Source of the DNA: a virus
DNA: 40,005 nucleotides
Virus record (IMG/VR): IMGVR_UViG_3300005441_000013
Location: 1 to 40,005 of that record
Direction: 5' to 3' (one strand)
Below the pieces are notes generated by a model, which saw only the letters and a program-made list of their open reading frames with translations, was not told the origin of the DNA and ran no database searches. Positions 14,587-21,823 of the stretch are shown here, one piece after another. Positions within the stretch are counted from its first letter, which is position 1. Each line of letters begins with the position of its first letter. The translations under genes and the position numbers were made by a program.

Positions 14587-15684
14587 CTAGGTGTACGAGA
14601 CGTAATTCCCTGATCCATCGACGACGAAGCTTCCCGACCCATCGACCACGATCTTCGGCGCGGGGGTCGTTGCCCAGAGATGCGAATCCTTGGTTCCGGC
14701 GTACCAGACGCCGTCCACATAGGCGATAGAACGGCTGTTGGTCGGCGCGGTTTCCTGGTTGGTTCCCGACACGTTCTTGATGTTCATGCTGGTGTCGAGG
14801 TAGTAAAGATTGCCGTCGGTCCCGACCGTGTGATCCCAAACCGACGCGCCCGAAACGATGGTGGTCTGACTCGTGCCGTTGTGCTTGGCAAGGATCGACG
14901 CTGCCAAACCGGGATCGCCCGCCCCATAGAACGCCTCCGATCCGATCACCATTGGTCGCTTCATGCGGCTGGGTCCGCTCCCGGTGCTGGTCCACGACCC
15001 AAGGTCTCCGGTCGTGGTCTTGAGGACCGCTGTGTTGAGCGTTCCCCCGCCAAAGCTCGCGTAGAGCGTGCTGCCAAGAACGAACAGTCCAAAGACGCGA
15101 TACGCGGCAGACGTTGAACGCTGCGTTCCGAGGTAACTATTCGGCTCGAATGTCGGATTACCGTTATCCCAGCGCATCCAGCCAATGCTTCCGCCATCAT
15201 CACGCCACACGGCGTGGGCATTTGGGTTGCCGCTGGTGACCGGGTCCAGCCATGCTCCCGAGACGTACCGCTTTCCGCCGAAGTACGTAGCGCCATAGAT
15301 GTGCCATGCCCGGATACCGCCATCAACCACCGTGATCGTACCGCTGGTATCCATGAACGCGACACAAGGGTAGGACCCAATCGCCGGATCGGTGTACGTG
15401 ATAGCCAGTTCTCCGTTGACAACCTGCATGTCGTGAAACGAGTTGGAGTTGAGTTGTCCGTAATTGACGACACTTCCCGTGGCAATGTCCCACGCCACGA
15501 GATAGGCTGGGTCGCTATCTGTCGGGACGTTACAGGAGTAGTCACCGTAGGACATGAACAGCTTGCCGTTGAACAGCGTCAGCGTGGCGATGGTGTGCGC
15601 CCAGTCTCCCTGGGAGTTGAACGAACAGGTAACCGTGCCGATGTCGCTGATCGGGGGAATCGCGCCGTAGTCATACCATGTCAT
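14587..15684 (-). CDS. Propeller-like receptor-binding protein candidate, 365 aa
   Basis: The protein shows repeated beta units (LFNGKLFMSYGDY, VVNGELAITYTD, YFGGKRYVSGAW, VLGSTLYASFGGG, VDGVWYAGTKDSHLW), consistent with a beta-propeller of five or more blades. It ends with two near repeats, VVDGSGSFVVDGSGNYV. It lies next to a lectin-like tail protein and another fibre-like protein, so a role in host recognition is likely. AAGG lies 7 bases before the start. Confidence 0.5.
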   Translation of the reverse strand: MTWYDYGAIPPISDIGTVTCSFNSQGDWAHTIATLTLFNGKLFMSYGDYSCNVPTDSDPAYLVAWDIATGSVVNYGQLNSNSFHDMQVVNGELAITYTDPAIGSYPCVAFMDTSGTITVVDGGIRAWHIYGATYFGGKRYVSGAWLDPVTSGNPNAHAVWRDDGGSIGWMRWDNGNPTFEPNSYLGTQRSTSAAYRVFGLFVLGSTLYASFGGGTLNTAVLKTTTGDLGSWTSTGSGPSRMKRPMVIGSEAFYGAGDPGLAASILAKHNGTSQTTIVSGASVWDHTVGTDGNLYYLDTSMNIKNVSGTNQETAPTNSRSIAYVDGVWYAGTKDSHLWATTPAPKIVVDGSGSFVVDGSGNYVSYT

Positions 15685-15699
15685 GTGCGTGCCTTGTCA

Positions 15700-17793
15700 C
15701 TAGTCGCCACCAGCTTGTCCCGCTCCCTTGACGCTAAACGTATCGAACGAGCTGCCATCATCCGCGCCAGAGTGATAGAGGCCAACCCCCGTTCCGGTCA
15801 GTTGCGACTGAACGATGTAGGAGAGAATCGGCTCGTTGTTGAGAAAGGTGTGGATCATGCTGCCCACGCATTGCACCTTCAGGGTATAGGCAGTGTTGTC
15901 CGCGTAGTAGACGCCGATCATCTGCCGGGTTGTAGCGAGTGCCGACCCAGACACGATTTCCCACAACTCAATCTCATGATTCATCGGCTGACCCGGATCG
16001 ATCAGGACCCGCACGTAGATGTGGTTATTCGCATCGACTACGCGCACGGCCACTCCGGCGAGGAGGCGATCTCCGGACGGCTTGGTGGTGACCGCCACGC
16101 TCACCTCATAGTCAGCCTCTCCCGCATCAATGGTGGCGAAAAACTCCACCTCCGCCCCGTTGGTGTTGGTGTTTCGCGCCCGGTTGGAATTGATCTCCCA
16201 GCCCGAACCCTGGACCGCCCAGGTCTTGCCTCCGGTCGTCGTGGTCCGTCCGGAGAGGGGGGTGCCGTTGGCGGCGGTGAAGTCGTCGGTGGCAATCGTG
16301 CTCCCCGTCGAGAAGATGCTCGGCGTCGATCCGCTCTGGAGATCGGTCGGGAGGGTGACGGTGTGCGGGCACGCATACACGTCGTCCCAGCGAGCGCCAA
16401 CAGGCGCAACGGCCCATGATCCGAATCCGATGCCGGTCCCAGTCAGGGATGCGGCCCGCGTGTCCTGCACCCAGTCGAGCAGGACATCGCCATTGATGAT
16501 CATCTGAATGCGATCACCCTTGGTCCGAATCCGCAGATCAACAATCTGTCCCGCCGACAGCGCAAATGGGTAGTTGCCTACCACTCCGCCTGTTCCGGCG
16601 TTGACCGAATAGACCCATGCCGACCCGCTCAGGAAATAGACCATGTCGTAATTGGTGGCATCGGTATAGCGGAAGATGCACTCAATCTGGTCACTTGCGG
16701 TGGTCCCAACAGTAATCAACCAGCGCCACTCGGCATCACCGCTGGCGGCTGCCCCAGCGCGGGTGAATTGCGCCCGGCCACCACTATTCGAGACGACATA
16801 CGCCTTGCCGCTGATGACGCCGCCGACCCCACCCGAGGCGCTCCATCCTGCTCCGACAGAGGTGTTGGAGTCTGCTCGCGTAAAGCGGTCGAGGAACGAA
16901 AGCAGACCGGCATCCGTGGCCCAGGGGGTGATGGACAGAATTCGCACATCATCGAAGGCGTGCAAATGGGCCGGGCCAATGCGATCAAGCGCGCCGATAT
17001 GGGGAAACATCGGGGTCGTCGTGGTCGTATCGTCGACCCAGAAGACGCGAGCATCCGGAAACTGGGGAATGCCGGGATAGTCGTTCGAATTGAGCACGCC
17101 GGTCTTGGTGTGCGCGGCATGGCTGCTGATCAGGTAGAACGCTCCCTGCGCCCGCAGGACAACGCAGACCAGATACTCCTCTGCCCGGACCGCGCCAAAC
17201 TTGCCCACGTCGGGGGATCCGTTCAACGTGATCAACTTGCTTGGGATCGAAACGCGGGGGTATCCCTCGCTGTTGATCCAGTGATGCCCATTGGTCGTAG
17301 GATCGGTGACGGAGGTCGCGCTGGCCCAGCCAAACCCGAGATCCGCTTCCTTGTCCTGGACTTTGATGACGCCCCAGAGGGCAAGCCCATCCGCCCGCGT
17401 AAACCCAGCGTCCGCATTGTCGGTTCCGACGAACTTGCTGCTCCCCCAGGTGGGCGAGCTTGTCTGCCCTCCGCCCCGCATCGACCCGTCGATGATCTTA
17501 TACAGGCTTCCGGTCAGCACGCGCTTGCCCGGCCCCGGGTTCGCGCTGCCGCTTGTGAGCGGGTCAACATTCGCGTCGCTGAACTGATCGCGGAAGAGGA
17601 AGTTAGCAGGCATCGTCACAGTGGGAGCGGTCGCGGACAGGGCCATGGCCGAGGCGGCAGGAACCGTCACCGTCTTGGGAATCGTGGGAACGCTCGCCGC
17701 CCAGGCAATCGTCGGGCTGGTCGGGCGGATCTTCCCGTCCGGTGGCGTCGCCTTTCCGCCACTGCCAATCGGGAGGCCGATGATGATCGGCAT
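15700..17793 (-). CDS. Tail protein with three lectin-like (LamG-type) domains, 697 aa
   Basis: ATG at 17793 overlaps the previous stop (TAATG); the open frame above it is not coding. After a Pro/Thr linker come three similar beta-sandwich units starting near residues 64 (FLFRDQFSDAN), 298 (LSFLDRFTRADSN) and 502 (TDDFTAANG). Each opens with a D-x-F motif, and the last two continue with a core of Ile/Val strands ending in TGTGIGFGS or TGTGVGLYH. This is the concanavalin-like or LamG jelly-roll fold used to bind sugars. It is the best candidate for the main host-surface binding protein. Confidence 0.65.
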   Translation of the reverse strand: MPIIIGLPIGSGGKATPPDGKIRPTSPTIAWAASVPTIPKTVTVPAASAMALSATAPTVTMPANFLFRDQFSDANVDPLTSGSANPGPGKRVLTGSLYKIIDGSMRGGGQTSSPTWGSSKFVGTDNADAGFTRADGLALWGVIKVQDKEADLGFGWASATSVTDPTTNGHHWINSEGYPRVSIPSKLITLNGSPDVGKFGAVRAEEYLVCVVLRAQGAFYLISSHAAHTKTGVLNSNDYPGIPQFPDARVFWVDDTTTTTPMFPHIGALDRIGPAHLHAFDDVRILSITPWATDAGLLSFLDRFTRADSNTSVGAGWSASGGVGGVISGKAYVVSNSGGRAQFTRAGAAASGDAEWRWLITVGTTASDQIECIFRYTDATNYDMVYFLSGSAWVYSVNAGTGGVVGNYPFALSAGQIVDLRIRTKGDRIQMIINGDVLLDWVQDTRAASLTGTGIGFGSWAVAPVGARWDDVYACPHTVTLPTDLQSGSTPSIFSTGSTIATDDFTAANGTPLSGRTTTTGGKTWAVQGSGWEINSNRARNTNTNGAEVEFFATIDAGEADYEVSVAVTTKPSGDRLLAGVAVRVVDANNHIYVRVLIDPGQPMNHEIELWEIVSGSALATTRQMIGVYYADNTAYTLKVQCVGSMIHTFLNNEPILSYIVQSQLTGTGVGLYHSGADDGSSFDTFSVKGAGQAGGD

Positions 17794-18233
17794 TACGGCA
17801 CCGTCTGGGTCAGGATACCCGCAGCGGGCCAGACGATATCGACTGTTTGCGCGGCCCACGAGGTGTTCACGCCGAGATCGATCCACAACAGGATCGGACT
17901 GGTGGCATCGACCGCCGTCTGGTAGTCGATCACCGCGAAGTAGCGCACGTTGGTCAGGGTCGTGGTCGCATTGCTGATATCGTCGGCGTCGAGCTTGGTC
18001 GTCTTGACACCGTCATCGGTGGTGGTCTTGTTGGCGAGGGCGATCCCATTCGCCGCCCATCCGGTGCCGGTCAGTTCGGCGGCCCGGATCGAGCTGAGGT
18101 AGATCGTGGTCGCCTGGGTGAAGGAGGCCGAGGAACTAAACGCCATCACGCGGATGTTGTCCGAGTCCCAGTCCACCTCCTTGTTGGCGATCTTGCTGCA
18201 CGCTTTGGTGGGGATGGTGACGGTAACGGCCAT
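17793..18233 (-). CDS. Small phage virion protein of the VDWDSD-x-I-x-V-x family, 146 aa
   Basis: The pattern KEVDWDSDNIRVMAFS, AAELTGTGWAANGIAL, KLDADDISNATTTLTNVRYFAVIDY and SPILLWIDLG is well known in short beta-rich phage structural proteins that often sit between the capsid and tail-fibre genes. Its precise position in the particle is not known to me. ATG at 18233 overlaps the previous stop and has GGGAG 7 bases upstream. Confidence 0.55.
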   Translation of the reverse strand: MAVTVTIPTKACSKIANKEVDWDSDNIRVMAFSSSASFTQATTIYLSSIRAAELTGTGWAANGIALANKTTTDDGVKTTKLDADDISNATTTLTNVRYFAVIDYQTAVDATSPILLWIDLGVNTSWAAQTVDIVWPAAGILTQTVP

Positions 18234-18490
18234 TACTTGACTCCCCAGATATCGGTGGCTGAGGTGCCCGTCACCTTGACCCGCTTGAATTGCAGGGCGT
18301 GGATCATCCCGGCCGACAGAACGCCCGAGGGGATCACCACCTCATCGCCGTTGAGCAGGGTCAACGCCAGCGCGCCCGCCCCGGCAAAGGCGATGCCGCG
18401 ATAGGGACCGATGAAGTTGGTGTTGTGCGGCGTGATCGCCTCAACGTCGTAGGCCGGACCGATATTGGTCGTGGCTCCGTAGGTTGGCAT
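18233..18490 (-). CDS. Spike-base-like (Rcc01079-type) small virion protein, 85 aa
   Basis: ATG at 18490 follows GGAGGAA by about 3-5 bases. The protein has AYDVEAITPHNTNFIGPYRG, AGAGALALTLLNGDEV, GVLSAGMIHALQFKRVKVTG and TSATDIWGV. This follows the pattern of the spike base protein family named after RCAP_Rcc01079 of the Rhodobacter gene transfer agent, small beta proteins at the base of head spikes. The family call is by pattern from memory. Upstream DNA can fold so as to cover the ribosome binding site. Confidence 0.55.
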   Translation of the reverse strand: MPTYGATTNIGPAYDVEAITPHNTNFIGPYRGIAFAGAGALALTLLNGDEVVIPSGVLSAGMIHALQFKRVKVTGTSATDIWGVK

Positions 18491-18495
18491 GGGTT

Positions 18496-18525
18496 CCTCC
18501 GCTGAGTGGAGGGGCGAGTCGCCCC
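18496..18525 (-). promoter_or_regulatory. Two overlapping hairpins before the spike-base-like gene; one covers its ribosome binding site
   Basis: On the minus strand CCTCC-ACTCAGC-GGAGG (18512 to 18496) pairs the Shine-Dalgarno GGAGG of the 18490 start. A second stem, GGGGCG-ACT-CGCCCC (18525 to 18511), shares two bases with it, so both cannot form fully at once. This could set translation level or act as a weak terminator, but there is no T run. Confidence 0.45.
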
Positions 18526-18538
18526 GCCCCATGCCATC

Positions 18539-19057
18539 CTAGAACGTGGTCTGCTCGACCGTGACGGACAACTGGAACGTTTCAGCCGAGGCCGGAGTGT
18601 AGGCCGCCGCCGCCGTGATCACGGCAGTGAGCGACTTCGACCCCGATGCCGCCTGGAACCAGATCGGCGCGGAGAGCGCGCTAAAGGTGTAGCCGCCACC
18701 GGTGCCGCGAGCCGTCATGATCGTGAGCGCCACCTCACCAATGTAGCGGTCCTGCTCCGCATAGAGCAGGTTGAAGGCGGCATTGTCGGCCACGGCGGTC
18801 GGCGCGGTGTTGAAGAAGAGGACCGTAAAGGTCGCGTTGGTGACGGTCGTCCCGGACTTGAAGAGACGAACCGCCAGAATCCGTCCGCCCCCGGCATTGT
18901 TTCGGGTTGCGTTCGAGAGCGTCAGATTGGAGGTGGATGCCGTACCCACCGCATCACCAGCGGCATATGCTGTGGTATCGGCCGGGCGGGTCAATGCCGC
19001 CGCAGTTCCGATCCGCACCACACGAGGCGAATACGGCAGGTTGGTGTTGTGGGCCAT
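18539..19057 (-). CDS. Beta-rich virion protein, 172 aa
   Basis: ATG at 19057 has AGGAG 8 bases upstream. The sequence is Ala/Thr-rich with alternating hydrophobic strands (GGRILAVRLFKSGTTVTNATF, then ALTIMTARGTGGGYTF) and no enzyme motif. Proteins of this look are common right after the capsid gene and before spike proteins. Decoration or head-fibre roles are possible. It is followed by the spike-base-like gene. Confidence 0.5.
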   Translation of the reverse strand: MAHNTNLPYSPRVVRIGTAAALTRPADTTAYAAGDAVGTASTSNLTLSNATRNNAGGGRILAVRLFKSGTTVTNATFTVLFFNTAPTAVADNAAFNLLYAEQDRYIGEVALTIMTARGTGGGYTFSALSAPIWFQAASGSKSLTAVITAAAAYTPASAETFQLSVTVEQTTF

Positions 19058-19063
19058 GTCGAA

Positions 19064-19654
19064 TTACTCCTTGAGTGATTGACGGGCCTGCATCGCGGCA
19101 ATCCGCGCCGCATCCCATCCCTCGCTGGTGTTCGGAATCTCCATCCCATTGACGGTGATTCGCTCGGTCGGGTGCTCCTCGCGCAGCAGGTCCCAGAAGG
19201 ACCCGCCCACCTGCATCCGGTAGCGGAGGAAGGCCGCGATCTCGTCGTCGTCGGTGGCGTAGTAGCAACTGGTCTGGCGACCGGGACCGCCCGGGATCAC
19301 CTGGAACTCTATCCAGCCGCTCGTCTTTTCCCAGAGCGAGTTGAGATCGAAACCCAGCTCGCCCAAAGGATCGTCGCCGTACTCACGCTTGACCACCCGC
19401 TCGAAGCTGCGGTCGTGCGCTTTCTGCATACGCTCATCGACGAAGTCATTGACGCGGGGGATCTTGACCCTCAGGCTGCGAACCCCCGCGCCGGGCAGGA
19501 ACCGGAACAGGTATTTGGTCGAGACGCCGAGTCGCGCCTGCGGTTGCAGCCGTGCCTCATCGGCGTTTTTCCACTGGGCCTCCTGATCGACGGATGTCAT
19601 CAGGCTGTCCAGCGTGCGCGGCATGTTCGGTTGCCGCCGAGTCGTGGTTGCCAT
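19064..19654 (-). CDS. Hypothetical head-region protein, 196 aa
   Basis: It lies 23 bp downstream of the major capsid gene. The protein has a basic, disordered start (MATTTRRQPNMPRTLDS), a beta segment (YLFRFLPGAGVRSLRVKIPR) and a helical C-terminal part with DDDEIAAFLRYRMQVGG and GWDAARIAAMQAR. No family is recognised. The ribosome binding site is weak (AAAGGA, 13 bases away). It may be a minor head protein made at a lower level than the capsid. Confidence 0.5.
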   Translation of the reverse strand: MATTTRRQPNMPRTLDSLMTSVDQEAQWKNADEARLQPQARLGVSTKYLFRFLPGAGVRSLRVKIPRVNDFVDERMQKAHDRSFERVVKREYGDDPLGELGFDLNSLWEKTSGWIEFQVIPGGPGRQTSCYYATDDDEIAAFLRYRMQVGGSFWDLLREEHPTERITVNGMEIPNTSEGWDAARIAAMQARQSLKE

Positions 19655-19677
19655 ACCGTATTCCGGGTCCTTTCAGG

Positions 19678-20877
19678 TTACGACGTGAAGTTCGGGTAGT
19701 CGCCAGCCGTGGTCGACATGTTCAGGATCACGACGCGCTTCTCCGGGTTCATGGCCCGCAGCGAGTAGTCGCCCCGGATCGCCCGGCGAGAGTACCAACC
19801 ACCTTCGTACACGGCCCAGACGCCCCACTTGCTTTCCCGGTCGTACGGGATCAGCTCGAAGTCGTCCGGATCGAAGATGAGCGCCCGGCCATCCGGCAGC
19901 GCCGGGTTGGTGATCGAGGTCATCCAGTGGTTGCTCATCCAGTTGAAGGTGCCGAAGTCCGTCTCGAAGGAATCGAAGACGTTGGTGATCGACTTCGTAT
20001 CGCCACCGACCATGCGGATGTTGTTGTTCCAGTTGGCGAAAACCCGCTTGTAGAAGGGGTGGGTCATCACCGTCTTGCCAACAAGGTTCTTGCCGACCTG
20101 GTTGTAGCCCTTCTGGACCGACTCCAGGAAGTCGTACTCGGTCAGGATTGCGCCCGCCATGTCGGTCGAGGAGGTGTTAAAGGAGGTCGTGAAGACGCCA
20201 CCCATTGCCGACGGGGACGTGGTCGAGCCGAGTGCCCGTGCGCCCCAGAGGAGCGTGTTCTCGATGTGCTGGGGCATGGTCGACTTCAGCTTCTTCTGGA
20301 CCTCGAAGGTGAGGCGGTCGTCGCTGACTTCGTAGGTCGGGGTGACCCGCGCCCGGTGCGAGAACTGCACGTATTCGTCGAAGATCTGGAAGTAGTTGTA
20401 ATCAATCTCGCCCTGGGTGATCGGGCCGAGCGGAGACTCCGCGTTTTCCTTCACGGCGATGCCGATGATACGAAGTCCGGTGCCGTTACTCTGGGCCGCT
20501 GCGGTGGTTCCCGCAAAGCCTCGAACAACAGTCAGGGTCGATGCGCCGACCGCCGTGACGAGGGCTTCCTCGCCGCTGGCGAACATCAGGACATGGCCGA
20601 CCATGTAGTAGCCGATGTTGGTCGGCGTGACCGTGGTCGTCGAGCCGTCGGCAATCGCGCCACCGAGGGTGTCGTTGACGGGGTCGAGGTAGGAGACGCC
20701 CCACTCGACCTTATTCATGCGCCGATCCAGCGGCTCCCCGGAATTGATCGTGGCCGTGAGCGGGAACTCATTGCGCTTGATCAGCTTCGGGAATTTGGAG
20801 ACGTCGCGGATAAAGAGATCGGAGGGGGTATCGCCGGAATACTGCGATACCGCCCGGTTATAGGTTGTCGCTGCCAT
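19678..20877 (-). CDS. Major capsid protein (HK97 fold, SU10/DUF5309-like), 399 aa
   Basis: ATG at 20877 has GGAG 7 bases upstream. The protein has no delta domain. It has an N-terminal segment with EFPLTATINSGEPLDRR and an extended loop region (ATTAAAQSNGTGLRI), then NYFQIFDEYVQFSHRARVTP and VQKKLKSTMPQHIENTLLWG, which resemble the capsid family of phages such as SU10. The C-terminal part holds a domain with YDRESKWGVWAVYEGGWYS and RAMNPEKRVVIL. Its place directly after an acidic coiled-coil scaffold gene is the classical order. The family assignment is from pattern. Confidence 0.75.
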   Translation of the reverse strand: MAATTYNRAVSQYSGDTPSDLFIRDVSKFPKLIKRNEFPLTATINSGEPLDRRMNKVEWGVSYLDPVNDTLGGAIADGSTTTVTPTNIGYYMVGHVLMFASGEEALVTAVGASTLTVVRGFAGTTAAAQSNGTGLRIIGIAVKENAESPLGPITQGEIDYNYFQIFDEYVQFSHRARVTPTYEVSDDRLTFEVQKKLKSTMPQHIENTLLWGARALGSTTSPSAMGGVFTTSFNTSSTDMAGAILTEYDFLESVQKGYNQVGKNLVGKTVMTHPFYKRVFANWNNNIRMVGGDTKSITNVFDSFETDFGTFNWMSNHWMTSITNPALPDGRALIFDPDDFELIPYDRESKWGVWAVYEGGWYSRRAIRGDYSLRAMNPEKRVVILNMSTTAGDYPNFTS

Positions 20878-20889
20878 GGTGTCGCTCCG

Positions 20890-21699
20890 TTAGAGTGGGC
20901 CGTTGCCCAGAAGATCATTCCAAGAGGTCGGATCGCCCGTGGACGCGCCGACCGGGACCGCCGACTCAGCGCGGTTCTTGCCGCTGGCCTGGGTCTTGGT
21001 CTTCTTCAGCTCCGCTTGCAGGTTTTTGACCTGTTCCAGGAGCTTCGACTCGCGCACATTGGCCGCCGCCCGCTCGCGCTGGCTGACGGTAAAGGCGCGC
21101 TCGATCTCATCCGAGGTGGACCCCAGCTCCCGGTACTCTTTCGCCACGGCCTTGATCGTTTCCTGCTGCGCTGCCGGAAGCGTCTGAATCGCCGCCACGA
21201 GGGCGGTCATCCCGTGATGAAGCGTATTGATCTGGGAGAGGTATGGCTCAGCGGCAGACTCGCGGATCTCATCAATGAAGTCGCCCATGAGGGGGCCTAA
21301 ATCCTCCTCGTCGACTTCAACAATGCGCTTGCCTGCCTCGATCAGCCGCTCACGCTCGGCTTTCGCCGCCTGTTCCGCCTGCACCTCCAGCGCCTTTTGC
21401 TTGAGGGTTTCCAGTTCCAACGCCGCTTTGCGGTACGGGTTGTCCTCGGAATCCCACAATGCATTGGGGTCGGGGGCAGGCGGTTCAGCCGGGGCCTCAG
21501 TCGCCGGGGCGTCCTCGACTTCTTCTGGCTGCTCGGGATCGACAGGGGGAGCGACCTCCTCATCGTCCGGGCTGGACTGGCCGTCATCTAGCTCGTCTCC
21601 AGAGGGTTGCAAATCCTCCGGGTCCGCAGCATCAGGCGGCGACTCCACCGAATCCGTCAAATACGCTTCCAACGTCTCAGGCTCGTACGTATCAGTCAT
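20890..21699 (-). CDS. Scaffolding protein, 269 aa
   Basis: ATG at 21699 is chosen because AAAGGA lies 6 bases upstream. The N-terminal third is strongly acidic and Pro/Glu-rich (DDEEVAPPVDPEQPEEVEDA). A long helical middle (ALELETLKQKALEVQAEQAA) and a second coiled coil (LLEQVKNLQAELKKTKT) follow, and the end is a short Asn/Gly tail. This composition and the position right before the capsid gene are typical of scaffolds that shape the procapsid and leave before packaging. Confidence 0.75.
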   Translation of the reverse strand: MTDTYEPETLEAYLTDSVESPPDAADPEDLQPSGDELDDGQSSPDDEEVAPPVDPEQPEEVEDAPATEAPAEPPAPDPNALWDSEDNPYRKAALELETLKQKALEVQAEQAAKAERERLIEAGKRIVEVDEEDLGPLMGDFIDEIRESAAEPYLSQINTLHHGMTALVAAIQTLPAAQQETIKAVAKEYRELGSTSDEIERAFTVSQRERAAANVRESKLLEQVKNLQAELKKTKTQASGKNRAESAVPVGASTGDPTSWNDLLGNGPL

Positions 21700-21823
21700 T
21701 GTCGTCCTTTCAGACACCCGCACCCTACATTCTTTTCAGGGCCGGTGCAATCTGCTATCCTCGTCGTGGCGGGTCATGGGATTCCTGCTTGAAACGGCGG
21801 CGGGTGACAGCGCCGCCGTTTCG
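21700..21823 (-). promoter_or_regulatory. 124-bp spacer before scaffold-capsid genes, with hairpin and no gene
   Basis: This is the largest gap in the structural operon. It holds the 12-bp hairpin listed separately and, on the minus strand, a poor promoter match TTGCAC-N17-TAGGGT closer to the scaffold start. The spacer could let scaffold and capsid be expressed at a different level from the genes before it. The promoter match is weak, so only the hairpin is well supported. Confidence 0.4.
21791..21822 (-). terminator. Perfect 12-bp hairpin right after the stop of the 2142-aa gene
   Basis: GAAACGGCGGCG (21791-21802) pairs fully with CGCCGCCGTTTC (21811-21822) around an 8-base loop. The stem begins one base after the TAG at 21826-21824. 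It is followed on the minus strand by AAGCAGG rather than a T run, so it may be a partial terminator, an RNA-stability element or a processing site rather than a full intrinsic terminator. Confidence 0.6.

Noticed and set aside
15214-16419. Plus-strand open frame (401 codons) opposite tail genes
   Set aside because: It crosses the junction of two well-formed minus-strand genes and has no domain or ribosome binding site.
19552-21300. Long plus-strand open frame (582 codons) opposite the capsid and scaffold genes
   Set aside because: It is an antisense shadow in GC-rich coding DNA. The minus strand has a coherent capsid and scaffold with good starts, while the plus frame gives an Arg/His/Val-rich product with no domain and no ribosome binding site.
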